From contig JBDHWQ010000034.1 in NCBI GenBank assembly GCA_039810245.1, forward strand, positions 1-21,811: 21,811 bases of DNA. Reading direction: 5' to 3'. The stretch comes from CALDSL01 sp039810245 (GTDB lineage Bacteria > Chloroflexota > Anaerolineae > Anaerolineales > Anaerolineaceae). Shown piece by piece: positions 1 through 7,016 of the stretch (position 1 is its first letter; each line of letters begins with the position of its first letter). Below the pieces are notes generated by a model. That model ran no database searches, was not told the origin of the DNA, and saw only the letters and a program-made list of their open reading frames with translations. The position numbers and the translations under genes are program-made.

Positions 1-51
1 GCGCCGATGGTACTTGGAGGGCGACTTCCTGGGAGAGTAGGTCATTGCCAA
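1..51 (+). rRNA. rrf: 5S ribosomal RNA, 3' end (partial)
   Basis: The first 51 bases match the conserved 3' portion of bacterial 5S rRNA: a GCCGATGGTACTT segment, the helix IV/V region, and the GGGAGAGTAGGTCATTGCCAAG-like end. The 5' part of the gene lies outside the window. A T-rich run (57-66) follows and could end transcription, although no strong extra stem precedes it. This is presumably the end of an rRNA operon on the plus strand; the upstream 23S gene is not visible. The exact mature 3' end is uncertain by a few bases. Confidence 0.8.
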
Positions 52-101
52 GAGACTTTTTTTGTTTTAACCCGCTCCGCCCGCCAATTTGCGCATAGCG
101 A

Positions 102-130
102 TTGACGGATGCGCGGTTCAAGAGTATAAT
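102..130 (+). promoter_or_regulatory. sigma70-type promoter for rpsU-infA
   Basis: The -35 box TTGACG (102-107) and a perfect -10 box TATAAT (125-130) are separated by 17 bases, the optimal spacing. Transcription should start near 137, leaving a leader of about 217 nt before rpsU. No other promoter of this quality is visible between the 5S rRNA and rpsU. Confidence 0.8.
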
Positions 131-136
131 ATCTTC

Positions 137-353
137 GTTGGTTGGATCGTGTTCATCAAGTTCCATTTCCGCCACATTACCTGTGTAGTTCATATCCGAC
201 CGCGGGGAGGATGACCGCCACACCCAGTAGCGCCGAGAAGAACCCCTTGCTTCAATTGCCTGGTTATTCGCTCGGTTGCCGGTATGGATGGCAGCCGTTT
301 TTTTTCGCGGTATGGTTGTGAGAAACCCTTTGACAGAAGGGAGGTGAGTTGCA
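137..353 (+). promoter_or_regulatory. long 5' leader of rpsU with a hairpin touching the Shine-Dalgarno
   Basis: About 217 nt lie between the predicted start of transcription and the rpsU start codon. CCCTT (326-330) can pair with AAGGG (337-341) around a TGACAG loop, so the right arm covers the first part of the GGGAGGTGA Shine-Dalgarno sequence (339-347). A 36-codon open frame (211-321) lies in the leader, but its GGGGAGG sits directly against the ATG, so it is not convincing. The hairpin could tune translation of S21; this is inference. Confidence 0.3.
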
Positions 354-551
354 TTGGCTTCCGTCGTGTTACGCCCAAATGAGTCGCAGGATCAGCTGCT
401 GAAGCGATTCCGCAAAAAGGTCGTCAAGAGCGGTGTGCTGAGCACCGTTCGCCGCAAGCGTTGGTTCATCTCGAAGAGTGAGCTGCGCCGCGTGGAGAAG
501 AAGAAGGCGATCCGCCGCATCAAGCGCCGCCAGATCGGCCGCGGTGAGTAA
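354..551 (+). CDS. rpsU: 30S ribosomal protein bS21
   Basis: This 65-residue, strongly basic protein has the bS21 signature: a VVLRPNES-like N-terminus (bS21 usually begins with a short VxVxxxE/NES segment), LLKRFRKKV, then a Lys/Arg-rich helical C-terminus (residues 27-62). bS21 binds the 30S platform near the 3' end of 16S rRNA and helps initiation. The start is a TTG at 354, chosen because GGGAGGTGA (339-347) lies at the right distance and because the family N-terminus begins there; the first later GTG (366) would remove conserved residues. It is followed after 63 nt by infA, and both share the promoter at 102-130. The length is normal for the family. Confidence 0.93.
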   Translation: MASVVLRPNESQDQLLKRFRKKVVKSGVLSTVRRKRWFISKSELRRVEKKKAIRRIKRRQIGRGE

Positions 552-614
552 GCAGGTTAGTTCTTGCGGTTCGGGGGCGTTACTCCTTCAGAACGGCAAT
601 GTAAGAGGTTATTC

Positions 615-869
615 ATGGCCAAAGAAGAAGATAAGATCCAATTAGAAGGCACCATCGTGGAAGCATTACCTGGCACGCAGTTTCGCGTGCGCCTGGATAA
701 TGGCCACGAGATTCTGGCCTACCTTTCCGGCCGGATGCGCAAGTACTACATCCGCATCCTGCTGGGTGACCGCGTGCGTGTGGAAGTTTCGCCATACGAT
801 CTGTCCCGCGGGCGCATTGTGTATCGCCAGAAGAAAGCCAACGAACCTGGGCCTGAAGAAACAGAATAA
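615..869 (+). CDS. infA: translation initiation factor IF-1
   Basis: The 84-residue protein is a single S1/OB-fold domain: EGTIVEALPGTQFRVRLDNG, then SGRMRKYYIRILLGDRV and a SPYDLSRGRI segment, all hallmark IF-1 blocks. IF-1 occupies the 30S A site during initiation. The ATG at 615 is preferred over an in-frame ATG at 564 because it gives the usual MAKEE start and has AAGAGG (603-608) six bases upstream. The usual length is about 72 residues; here an acidic/proline-containing tail of about 12 residues (ANEPGPEETE end) is added. It is probably cotranscribed with rpsU and ends just before a strong terminator. Confidence 0.95.
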   Translation: MAKEEDKIQLEGTIVEALPGTQFRVRLDNGHEILAYLSGRMRKYYIRILLGDRVRVEVSPYDLSRGRIVYRQKKANEPGPEETE

Positions 870-895
870 TTTTTCTCCCCGAACTTATGCATAGC

Positions 896-927
896 AAAAG
901 CCTGGCCGGTCATCCGGCCAGGCTTTT
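896..927. terminator. bidirectional intrinsic terminator between infA and the sugar-transport operon
   Basis: Fourteen-base arms, AAAAGCCTGGCCGG (896-909) and its exact complement (914-927), enclose a TCAT loop. The A-rich left end and T-rich right end give a T tract in both directions. It lies 27 bases after the infA stop and 38 bases after the end of the convergent minus-strand permease gene, so it can serve both. Confidence 0.9.
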
Positions 928-965
928 TGATTTAATGAGCTGGCGCCGTCTGGTGTTCCGCCTGA

Positions 966-1946
966 TCAGGAGTGCTTTTTTCTCATGTAGAACAGGCTCT
1001 GGATGCCAATGAAGATCAGGGTGAGCAGGCCTACGCCGATGCGTGTCCACCACGAACTGAGCGTCCCGTTGAATTGCAAGATGGAAACGATTGTGCCATT
1101 GATCAACACGCCGAAGGGAGTGCCCACCACGTTGCCTACGCCGCCGGTGAGCAATGTGCCGCCGATAACCACCGAAGCGATCGCGTCCAGTTCCATGCCG
1201 AGCGCATAGCCGCCATAACCGGAGAGCAGCGAGATGCTCCATACAATGCCGGCCAGGGCGGAGCAGAAACCACTGAAAGCATACACAATGATCTTTGTGC
1301 GCCCCACCGGCAGACCCATCAATCGGGCGGATTGTTCATTATTGCCGATAGCGTAAACGGTGCGGCCAAATCGCGTGAAGAAGGATAAGTATATGACCAC
1401 CAGCAGCAGGATTGGGCCGATGAGCGAGGGGATGTAAACATACACTTTTTCAAACCCGGGGATCAACACTTTCGTTAGCGCCAGAGCACGGTAAGTGGGG
1501 TTGTCGATTGGCATTGCTTCCAGGGTGATCACATACGCCATACCGCGCGCGAAGAACAGCCCCATCAGGGTGACAATAAATGGCTCGACTTTCAAAAAAT
1601 GGATGATACAGCCCAATGTGAACCCAAATGCAATGCCCATCACCAACATCAATGGCATCACCAGCCCGGGGGCGGCGCCTTTGGCCAGCAGCGCGGCGGA
1701 AGCCGCAGAGGTCAGCGCGATCATCCCGGCCACGGAAAGGTCAATACCTTTGGTAAGGATGACGAAGGTCATTCCGATCGAAACAATCATCAGGCTGGCC
1801 GTGTTGATGAACAGGTTGAAGAATACCTGCGGCTTCTGCATGGCAGGGTATAACCGGCTGCCGATGAAAAAGATCAGGAAAAAGATGGTAATGGTTGTAA
1901 GCAGCGGGCCGTTATTCTTGATGAAATGCTTAACTCGTTGCGCCAT
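966..1946 (-). CDS. yjfF: sugar ABC transporter permease, YjfF-type (galactofuranose family)
   Basis: The 326-residue protein is highly hydrophobic, with about eight to ten membrane segments of the BPD_transp_2 (ribose/galactose permease) family. Diagnostic stretches are IVSIGMTFVILTKGIDLSV (about 55-73), VEPFIVTLMGLFFARG, a PIDNPTYR motif, GNNEQSARLMG, the ELDAIASVVIGGTLLTGGVG block, and a C-terminal NGTLSSWWTRIGVG, which closely recalls E. coli YjfF. It should form the membrane channel with the adjacent YtfT-like permease in the cytoplasmic membrane. Its start overlaps the end of that gene by 17 nt, so the two are translationally coupled. It is the last gene of the operon and ends at the terminator 896-927. 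Substrate assignment (furanose-form galactose) is by homology only. Confidence 0.9.
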   Translation of the reverse strand: MAQRVKHFIKNNGPLLTTITIFFLIFFIGSRLYPAMQKPQVFFNLFINTASLMIVSIGMTFVILTKGIDLSVAGMIALTSAASAALLAKGAAPGLVMPLMLVMGIAFGFTLGCIIHFLKVEPFIVTLMGLFFARGMAYVITLEAMPIDNPTYRALALTKVLIPGFEKVYVYIPSLIGPILLLVVIYLSFFTRFGRTVYAIGNNEQSARLMGLPVGRTKIIVYAFSGFCSALAGIVWSISLLSGYGGYALGMELDAIASVVIGGTLLTGGVGNVVGTPFGVLINGTIVSILQFNGTLSSWWTRIGVGLLTLIFIGIQSLFYMRKKHS

Positions 1947-3009
1947 GTCGCGTGCCTTTCCGGTCTGTGAGTTTGTTCATCCAACGCCGGGCGTAATCCG
2001 AATAGAGCAGAATGACAACCAGCACCAGCACAGCCCGGCCCGCCAGCAGGGCATTTGCCGGGACTCCAAAAGTGTACATGGTAATCGTGAACGTCCAGAT
2101 GATGAGCGCGCCGATGATACTGGCAAATAACGAGAACCGGCCACCGTTCATTAACGTACCGCCGATGACCACGGCCAGGATCGCATCCAGCTCGTAATTG
2201 AGACCATTGTTGTTGCCATCTGCGCTGTGCACATAGGAGCTGAGGATCAGCCCGGCAATGGCAGCACAAAGCCCGCAGAAGGTGTAAACGAACAACTTGA
2301 CGTTTTTCTCGCTGATACCACTGTAATACGTGGACTTGGCGTTGGTACCAACCGCTTCAATAAACAACCCAATCGATGTCTTGCGCACCAGCAGCCATGC
2401 AAAGAGAAATACGATCGCGACAATATAGATGGAGACTGGAAGCCCGAGGATAAAGCCGTTGCCAAACCAGAAATATGGCGTGTAGTAAATGGTCATGATC
2501 TGGCCATTCGTGATTAGCTGCGCAATTCCCCGTCCAGCCACCATCAAAATCAGGGTTGCCACCATCGGCTGGATTTTGCCTCGTGAGACAAGCATCCCAT
2601 TCCACAGCCCGCAGAGCGTGCCTGCCACCAGGTCGGCAAGGATGATGAGGCCCAGGGGAGTATTGGTTTTATCCGCGGTGAGGATATCGTTGGTGATCAG
2701 CTTTTGCCCCAGGGCCGGGTTGATGAGCACGGCGCCCATCGCGGCGGAGATGGCGATAACTGCCCCTACCGAAAGGTCCACGCCGCCGGTGGCGATGACC
2801 ATGGTCATGCCAATCGCTACTAACATCAGTGGGGCAGCATTGTTCACCACGTCAATCATATTGCCGTATAAGTGGCCGTCCATCACTCCGATCTTGAAGA
2901 AACCCGGGGCAAATATGGCGTCAGCAATCAAGATCAAGGATAGCGCTACCAGCGGCCAGAATAATCGATGTTCCCGGATGCGTTTGAGGATAGGCGTTTT
3001 GGTTTTCAT
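1930..3009 (-). CDS. ytfT: sugar ABC transporter permease, YtfT-type (galactofuranose family)
   Basis: The 359-residue integral membrane protein belongs to the BPD_transp_2 family. Recognisable blocks are AAPLMLVAIGMTMVIATGG plus VDLSVGAV, GLWNGMLVSRGKIQPMVATL, a LILMVAGRGIAQLITNGQI block, SIGLFIEAVGTNAKS, then LNYELDAILAVVIGGTLMNGG, all very similar in order to E. coli YtfT. An insertion of about 20 residues (ALGQKLITNDILTADKTNT region, about 99-117) is longer than I recall for YtfT. The start codon overlaps the stop of the ATPase gene by 4 nt (ATGA), a classic coupled arrangement. It pairs with the downstream YjfF-like permease. Confidence 0.9.
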   Translation of the reverse strand: MKTKTPILKRIREHRLFWPLVALSLILIADAIFAPGFFKIGVMDGHLYGNMIDVVNNAAPLMLVAIGMTMVIATGGVDLSVGAVIAISAAMGAVLINPALGQKLITNDILTADKTNTPLGLIILADLVAGTLCGLWNGMLVSRGKIQPMVATLILMVAGRGIAQLITNGQIMTIYYTPYFWFGNGFILGLPVSIYIVAIVFLFAWLLVRKTSIGLFIEAVGTNAKSTYYSGISEKNVKLFVYTFCGLCAAIAGLILSSYVHSADGNNNGLNYELDAILAVVIGGTLMNGGRFSLFASIIGALIIWTFTITMYTFGVPANALLAGRAVLVLVVILLYSDYARRWMNKLTDRKGTRHGATS

Positions 3010-4523
3010 GAGTTCTCCGCCATCGTGCGAATGATGGTCTGGTCATCAACATCACTGCTAAATTCCGCCGCTTTTTTCTGATCGCGCAGTACGACAATGC
3101 GGTGACTGGTGCGCAGCACTTCTTCCAGCTCGGAAGAAATGAACACGCAGGACCGGCCTTCCTCGGCCAATTGCACCACCAGGCGTTGAATTTCCGCCTT
3201 CGCGCCCACATCAATGCCTCGGGTAGGCTCGTCAAGAATTAAGATCTGCGGATCTGTAGCCAGCCAACGCGCCAGGATTACCTTTTGCTGGTTGCCACCG
3301 CTCAGGTTCTTGACCAGCTGGTCGGGGGAAGGAGTGCTGATCCCCAGCATTTCGATGTATTTATCGGCGATCTCGTATTGTTTTTGCGCATTGAGATATT
3401 TGAACCAGCCATGCCGCGCCTGTAAAGCCAGGATAATATTTTCACGGATGGTGAGGTCGCCCAGCACGCCTTCCGCTTTGCGGTCTTCAGGGCACAACGC
3501 CACCCCGTTTTTAATCGATTCCAGCGGGGAATACGCATTTACCCGTTTCCCCTTCACAATCAGTGTGCCACTGTCTGGCGCATCGATGCCAAACAACAGG
3601 TTTGCCATTTCGGTACGCCCTGAACCTAATAGACCCGCGACGCCGACAACTTCCTTATCATACAGCACCAAATCAAACGGTTGCAGCGAGCCAACACGGC
3701 CCAGCCCTTTGGCTTCCAGGGAGCAATTCTCACTTTCGGGTTGTTCCCCGGTCACTTTCGCTTTTGAAACTTTATCCAGATCGGTGATCGTGCGCCCCAA
3801 CATTTTCCCAACCAGTTCGATATGCGGGAGCAAGGCGGCTTCGTAAGTGCCTACCAGCCGGCCATTTCGCAGCACGGTGATACGGTCTGCGACCTGATAA
3901 ATCTGGTTCAAAAAATGGGTAATAAAAACGATGCCGATACCTTCACTTTTCAATTTGCGCATCAAATCGAACAGCCGGTTGGCTTCATTGAAGTCCAGGC
4001 TGGAGGTGGGCTCATCCAGGATGAGAATTTTTGCTGCGGCTACTTCCAGGGCGCGTGCGATCGCCACCATTTGCTGGATTGCCACCGAGTAGTTACCCAG
4101 CGGCTGGGACACGTCAATATCGACCGACAGGCGTTCCAGAGCTTGCCGGGCGAGGATATTCATTCTCTTCCACTGGATGGTGCCAAATCTGCGCGGCTCG
4201 TGCCCCAGCATAATATTTTCCGCGACAGAAATATTGGTACACAGGTTGATTTCCTGGTATACGGTAGAAATGCCAATTTCCTGGGCTTGCAGCGGGGAGC
4301 GCACCTCAACCGGTCTCCCATCGTATTCAATGACGCCAGAGTCGGGATATTCGACGCCGGTCAACACTTTGATGAGGGTGGATTTTCCGGCACCGTTTTC
4401 GCCGATCAACGCGTGGATCTCACCACGTTTGAGGTTGAAATCCACATTTTCGAGAGCGTTCACTCCCGGAAATGTCTTGGAGATGCCTCTCATACTCAGG
4501 ATGAAATCGTCCGTATTTGCCAT
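3006..4523 (-). CDS. ytfR: sugar ABC transporter ATP-binding protein, two-domain, YtfR-type
   Basis: The 505-residue ATPase is the tandem-domain type used by ribose/galactose-family importers. The first domain has Walker A GENGAGKST (41-49), the family-typical degenerate signature (YSVAIQQMVAIARAL) and Walker B ILILDEPTSSLD. The second has the expected degenerate Walker A (GLLGSGRTE), a full LSGGNQQKVILARWL signature and ILILDEPTRGID. One functional and one degenerate Walker A is normal for this family, not a defect. It energises the two permeases downstream. There is no strong Shine-Dalgarno before the ATG (only GGAT about 8-11 bases upstream), and a stable hairpin separates it from the binding-protein gene, which may lower its expression relative to that gene. 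Confidence 0.92.
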   Translation of the reverse strand: MANTDDFILSMRGISKTFPGVNALENVDFNLKRGEIHALIGENGAGKSTLIKVLTGVEYPDSGVIEYDGRPVEVRSPLQAQEIGISTVYQEINLCTNISVAENIMLGHEPRRFGTIQWKRMNILARQALERLSVDIDVSQPLGNYSVAIQQMVAIARALEVAAAKILILDEPTSSLDFNEANRLFDLMRKLKSEGIGIVFITHFLNQIYQVADRITVLRNGRLVGTYEAALLPHIELVGKMLGRTITDLDKVSKAKVTGEQPESENCSLEAKGLGRVGSLQPFDLVLYDKEVVGVAGLLGSGRTEMANLLFGIDAPDSGTLIVKGKRVNAYSPLESIKNGVALCPEDRKAEGVLGDLTIRENIILALQARHGWFKYLNAQKQYEIADKYIEMLGISTPSPDQLVKNLSGGNQQKVILARWLATDPQILILDEPTRGIDVGAKAEIQRLVVQLAEEGRSCVFISSELEEVLRTSHRIVVLRDQKKAAEFSSDVDDQTIIRTMAENS

Positions 4524-4555
4524 CGAATGTATCCGTGGGAACCTGGAATAGTTTT

Positions 4556-4593
4556 GGATGAGAAGCGTCGTTGGTCGGCGACGCTTCTCATCC
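4556..4593 (-). promoter_or_regulatory. intercistronic hairpin between the binding-protein and ATPase genes
   Basis: Perfect 15-base arms (4556-4570 and 4579-4593) enclose an 8-base loop in the 122-nt gap between the ytfQ-like and ytfR-like genes. On the transcribed strand it is followed by AAAAC rather than a T tract, so it is not a typical intrinsic terminator. By analogy with malE-malF and other importer operons, it may protect the 3' end of the upstream segment and raise binding-protein levels. That role is inference. Confidence 0.7.
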
Positions 4594-4645
4594 TTCTAGC
4601 TTACTCGTTCACATCTTCGGTGACCAAACACCACATCTGAGCGGT

Positions 4646-5632
4646 TTAGTACTTGCGCGAGGGCAGCAGTTCCGCGGCTTTGTCAGGGTAGTATACGCTT
4701 TCCTCGGTCAGGGCTTCCTTGGGAATGGTCTCGCCGTTCATCAGTTTGAGGGCCAGGTCCATCACCTGCGGGCCTAACAGTGGGTTGCATTCGACATCTG
4801 CCTGCAGCCAGCCATCGATCATCAGTTGGAACCCGCCGCGCGTGCCGTCGACTGAGATCATCTTGAGCTCGCCGGGTTTGATGCCAGCCGCTTTGATGGC
4901 CTCGACCGCGCCGATTGCCATGTCGTCATTGTGGAAGAAAACGCCGTCAATCTGGCCTTCGTATTTCTTGAGGAAAGCTTCCATTACCGGCTTGCCTTCA
5001 GCGCGGGTGAAGTTGCCCGTTTGCGAGTCGATGATCTTGATGTTGGCGTTCAATGCTTCGCGGAAACCCTTCGCGCGGCCAACCGCAGCGCCAGAACCGG
5101 TGGTGCCGGAGAGTTCCAGCACGTTGCCACCATTTGGCAGCAGTTTGTTCATTTCTTCAGCGGCGCGTTTGCCTTCGATAACCATGTCTGAGCCGATGTG
5201 AGTGGCGTACATGGACGGGTCGGCAGTCACGGAGCGATCTACCACGATTACGGGGATGTTGGCGTCTTTGGCTTCCTGCAGCACGGCGTCCCAACCAGTT
5301 TCAACCACGGGAGGCAGCGCAATTACGTTTACACCCTGCTGGATGCAGGAGCGAATGGCGGAAATCTGGTTTTCCTGTTTCTGCTGCGCATCGGAGAAGA
5401 TTAATTTTACACCCAATTTCTCCGCGGTCTCTTTGAACGAAGCCGTGTTCGCAGTGCGCCAGTCGCTTTCCGCACCGAGCTGCGGGTAGCAAAGGGTCAG
5501 GTCAGCGTACGTATACGTTTTCTTTTCCGGAACCGCGGTAGCTGCCGGAGCCGCCGGGGCTGCTGCAGGCGTGCAGGCTGCCAGCAGTATGGTGGCAAGC
5601 AAGATTAACGCAAATACTTTCATTCGAAACAT
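4646..5632 (-). CDS. ytfQ: galactofuranose-type sugar-binding lipoprotein (YtfQ-like)
   Basis: The 328-residue protein begins with a lipoprotein signal peptide ending in the lipobox LLAAC (Cys20) and an Ala/Pro linker (21-36). The mature part is a periplasmic-binding-protein type I fold. GAESDWRTA, QQKQENQI, a PPVVETGWDAVLQEAKDA block, VVDRS, TGNFTRAEGKPVMEAF and HNDDMAIGAVEAIKAAG follow E. coli YtfQ closely in order and wording. As a lipoprotein it is probably tethered outside the cytoplasmic membrane and delivers sugar to the permease pair. The ATG at 5632 is chosen because AGGAG lies 8 bases upstream; the second ATG, three codons later, is less well spaced. It is first in the transporter operon, 194 nt downstream of the LacI-type regulator; I see no clear sigma70 promoter in that gap. 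Confidence 0.93.
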   Translation of the reverse strand: MFRMKVFALILLATILLAACTPAAAPAAPAATAVPEKKTYTYADLTLCYPQLGAESDWRTANTASFKETAEKLGVKLIFSDAQQKQENQISAIRSCIQQGVNVIALPPVVETGWDAVLQEAKDANIPVIVVDRSVTADPSMYATHIGSDMVIEGKRAAEEMNKLLPNGGNVLELSGTTGSGAAVGRAKGFREALNANIKIIDSQTGNFTRAEGKPVMEAFLKKYEGQIDGVFFHNDDMAIGAVEAIKAAGIKPGELKMISVDGTRGGFQLMIDGWLQADVECNPLLGPQVMDLALKLMNGETIPKEALTEESVYYPDKAAELLPSRKY

Positions 5633-5674
5633 GGTCTTCTCTCCTATTGCAGATCAGATTTTCTCCTCACGGAG

Positions 5675-5830
5675 ATGGATAAAGAACTTGACTGGTACAT
5701 GTTCCGATTTGCCCGGTTGAACGAAGCAAATCCTATTGCCGAGAAGTACTTGCCCGAAAACGTCAATTCGCAGCAGTTGCTTCTACCTCACAACGTGTTT
5801 CTTTACCGTATCACCTCCTCTCGGAGTTAA
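5675..5830 (+). CDS. possible 51-residue small protein, antisense to the ytfQ leader
   Basis: An uninterrupted plus-strand frame runs from ATG 5675 to TAA 5828-5830 and fills most of the 194-nt gap between the ytfQ-like and lacI-like genes. It would encode a polar peptide starting MDKELDWYMFRFARLNEA. None of the three minus-strand frames checked here stays open across the same stretch, so it is not simply a shadow of a longer gene. Against it: GGAG (5671-5674) touches the ATG with no spacing, I see no promoter, and I recognise no family. It may be chance, or a remnant. It overlaps the lacI-like stop region by 4 bases. Confidence 0.2.
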   Translation: MDKELDWYMFRFARLNEANPIAEKYLPENVNSQQLLLPHNVFLYRITSSRS

Positions 5831-6876
5831 CTCTGTATACGCTGGGAACTTTGGCGGATCAGGATGGTTGGCGATAAGATAATGGTTTTCGGCGCGAAGG
5901 TGTCTTGTTGTTCTTGCCGGTGCGCCAGGATAATTTTCACCAGTTCTTCCACTGCCCATTGACCGACGGTATCCTGGTTGGACTGGATCGTGGTGAGGGG
6001 AGGGGAGAAAAACGCGGATTCGGCGATATTGTCGAACCCGACTACCCCCAGGTCTTGCGGTACTGCTATTTTGCGCAGTTGTGCTGCTTGAAGAACGCTC
6101 AACGCCATCTGGTCGTTGGCTGCAAATACCGCGTCCATTTGCGGATATTGGTTGAAGAGGGTCTGAATGGCCTGCGCGCCGCTAGTAGAAGACCAGTTAC
6201 CTTCCACCCAATGACAATCTTGCGCGGGAAGATCATGAGCCTGCAGGGCGTCTTTCCAGGCCGCCATGCGTTGGCGCGCTTCCCACCAGTCCAGCGGCCC
6301 GCTGATGTGCCCGATATGCTCATAGCCCTGGGCGATCAGGTGCTCGACAGCCAGCCTGGCTCCCTGGTAGTTATCCATAGAGACGACCGTCAAGTGGGCC
6401 TGTGGCTGCATGGTGAGAAACACGGTAGGGATCCCACGCAAGCTGGGGGTCTGATCAACCCAATCGCGGTTTTCTCCCACCTCTGGAACAGCCCAGACAA
6501 TGCCATCCACGTGCCGGGAAATAAACTCTTTGAGGATCGGTTCCACGTTGTGCACATCAAAACGGGGCAGCTCCTTGATCATCAGTGCGTAGCCGTTTTC
6601 TTCGGCTGCCTGGGTAATGCCGCTGATCGTGCGCGACGGGCCTGTATATTTGAGGCCGGCGGTGACCACACCGATCATGTAAGTGCGCTGATGGATTAGG
6701 CTGCGCGCCACTTCGCTGGGTTGGTATCCCAACTGGTCGATAACGTCCAGCACGCGCTGGCGCGTTTCCGCGGCAACATCGGGCCGTTTATTCATCACAC
6801 GAGATACAGTCTGTGTGGAAACCCCGGCAGCAGAGGCAACTTGTCGAATTGTGGGACGTCTCGTTTGGAATGACAT
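5827..6876 (-). CDS. LacI-family transcriptional regulator
   Basis: The 349-residue protein has an N-terminal LacI helix-turn-helix (TIRQVASAAGVSTQTVSRVMN, residues 9-29) and hinge-region segment QRVLDVIDQLGYQPSEVARS, followed by a periplasmic-binding-protein-like sensor domain (about 65-345) with TYMIGVV, DGIVWAVP, HIGHISGPLDWWEARQR, DAVFAANDQMAL, and DLGVVGFDNIAESAFFSPPLTTI. It is expected to bind DNA as a dimer and to be released by a sugar effector. It lies directly upstream of, and codirectional with, the transporter genes and is the likely local regulator. A perfect palindrome against its own -10 box suggests autorepression. The leader before its ATG has no strong Shine-Dalgarno (only GGGAAC). 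Confidence 0.92.
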   Translation of the reverse strand: MSFQTRRPTIRQVASAAGVSTQTVSRVMNKRPDVAAETRQRVLDVIDQLGYQPSEVARSLIHQRTYMIGVVTAGLKYTGPSRTISGITQAAEENGYALMIKELPRFDVHNVEPILKEFISRHVDGIVWAVPEVGENRDWVDQTPSLRGIPTVFLTMQPQAHLTVVSMDNYQGARLAVEHLIAQGYEHIGHISGPLDWWEARQRMAAWKDALQAHDLPAQDCHWVEGNWSSTSGAQAIQTLFNQYPQMDAVFAANDQMALSVLQAAQLRKIAVPQDLGVVGFDNIAESAFFSPPLTTIQSNQDTVGQWAVEELVKIILAHRQEQQDTFAPKTIILSPTILIRQSSQRIQS

Positions 6877-6901
6877 CGTTATCGTTCCCGGTATAGTTCC
6901 C

Positions 6902-6913
6902 GTTATCGATAAC
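6902..6913. promoter_or_regulatory. LacI-family operator candidate
   Basis: GTTATCGATAAC is a perfect 12-bp palindrome with a central CG, the usual symmetry of LacI-family operators. It directly abuts the -10 box of the lacI-like gene (6914-6919) and covers the predicted start of transcription near 6907, an ideal position for repression. Just downstream (toward the ATG) TTCCCG occurs twice and TTATCG recurs at 6879-6884. Confidence 0.65.
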
Positions 6914-6942
6914 AGAATAGCACGAGATTATTGTGAAGTCAA
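6914..6942 (-). promoter_or_regulatory. sigma70 promoter of the lacI-like gene
   Basis: Read on the minus strand, -35 TTGACT (6942-6937) and -10 TATTCT (6919-6914) are separated by 17 bases, and TGC precedes the -10 (extended -10). Transcription would start near 6907, giving a leader of about 31 nt. The ytfQ-like operon may be read through from here, since no separate promoter is obvious. Confidence 0.7.
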
Positions 6943-6962
6943 TAACTTTTCGGGATTCTTTT

Positions 6963-6974
6963 ATTCCCGGGAAT
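6963..6974. repeat. 12-bp perfect palindrome upstream of the lacI-like promoter
   Basis: ATTCCCGGGAAT is a perfect palindrome 61 bp (centre to centre) upstream of the operator candidate at 6902-6913. Its TTCCCG half also occurs twice in the lacI-like leader (6885-6890 and 6897-6902). It could be a second regulator site, but a chance palindrome cannot be excluded. Confidence 0.3.
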
Positions 6975-6993
6975 CTTTGCTTCACCCTGTAAT

Positions 6994-7016
6994 CTTATGC
7001 GATCGTTCCTGTTATT
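6994..7016 (+). repeat. direct repeat copy 1 (23 bp)
   Basis: CTTATGCGATCGTTCCTGTTATT differs by one base from the copy at 7128-7150. The repeat runs into the left end of the inverted-repeat element at 7010-7090. A third, more diverged copy (CGACCGGCTTATCTGGTCG and onward) lies at 7232-7260. Confidence 0.75.

Noticed and set aside
211..321. A 36-codon upstream frame in the rpsU leader
   Set aside because: GGGGAGG touches the ATG with no spacing and the composition is unremarkable; no support for a peptide beyond being open.
564..614. Upstream extension of infA from the ATG at 564
   Set aside because: The extra 17 residues are not IF-1-like, while ATG 615 gives the family start and has a well-spaced Shine-Dalgarno.
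3006..4523. Degenerate Walker A and first signature motif in the ATPase as a sign of decay
   Set aside because: This asymmetry is normal for two-domain sugar-importer ATPases of the ribose/galactose family.
5506..5520. GTACGTATAC palindrome-like stretch as an operator
   Set aside because: It lies inside the ytfQ-like coding region where Tyr/Thr codons account for it, and it does not match the regulator-site palindrome.
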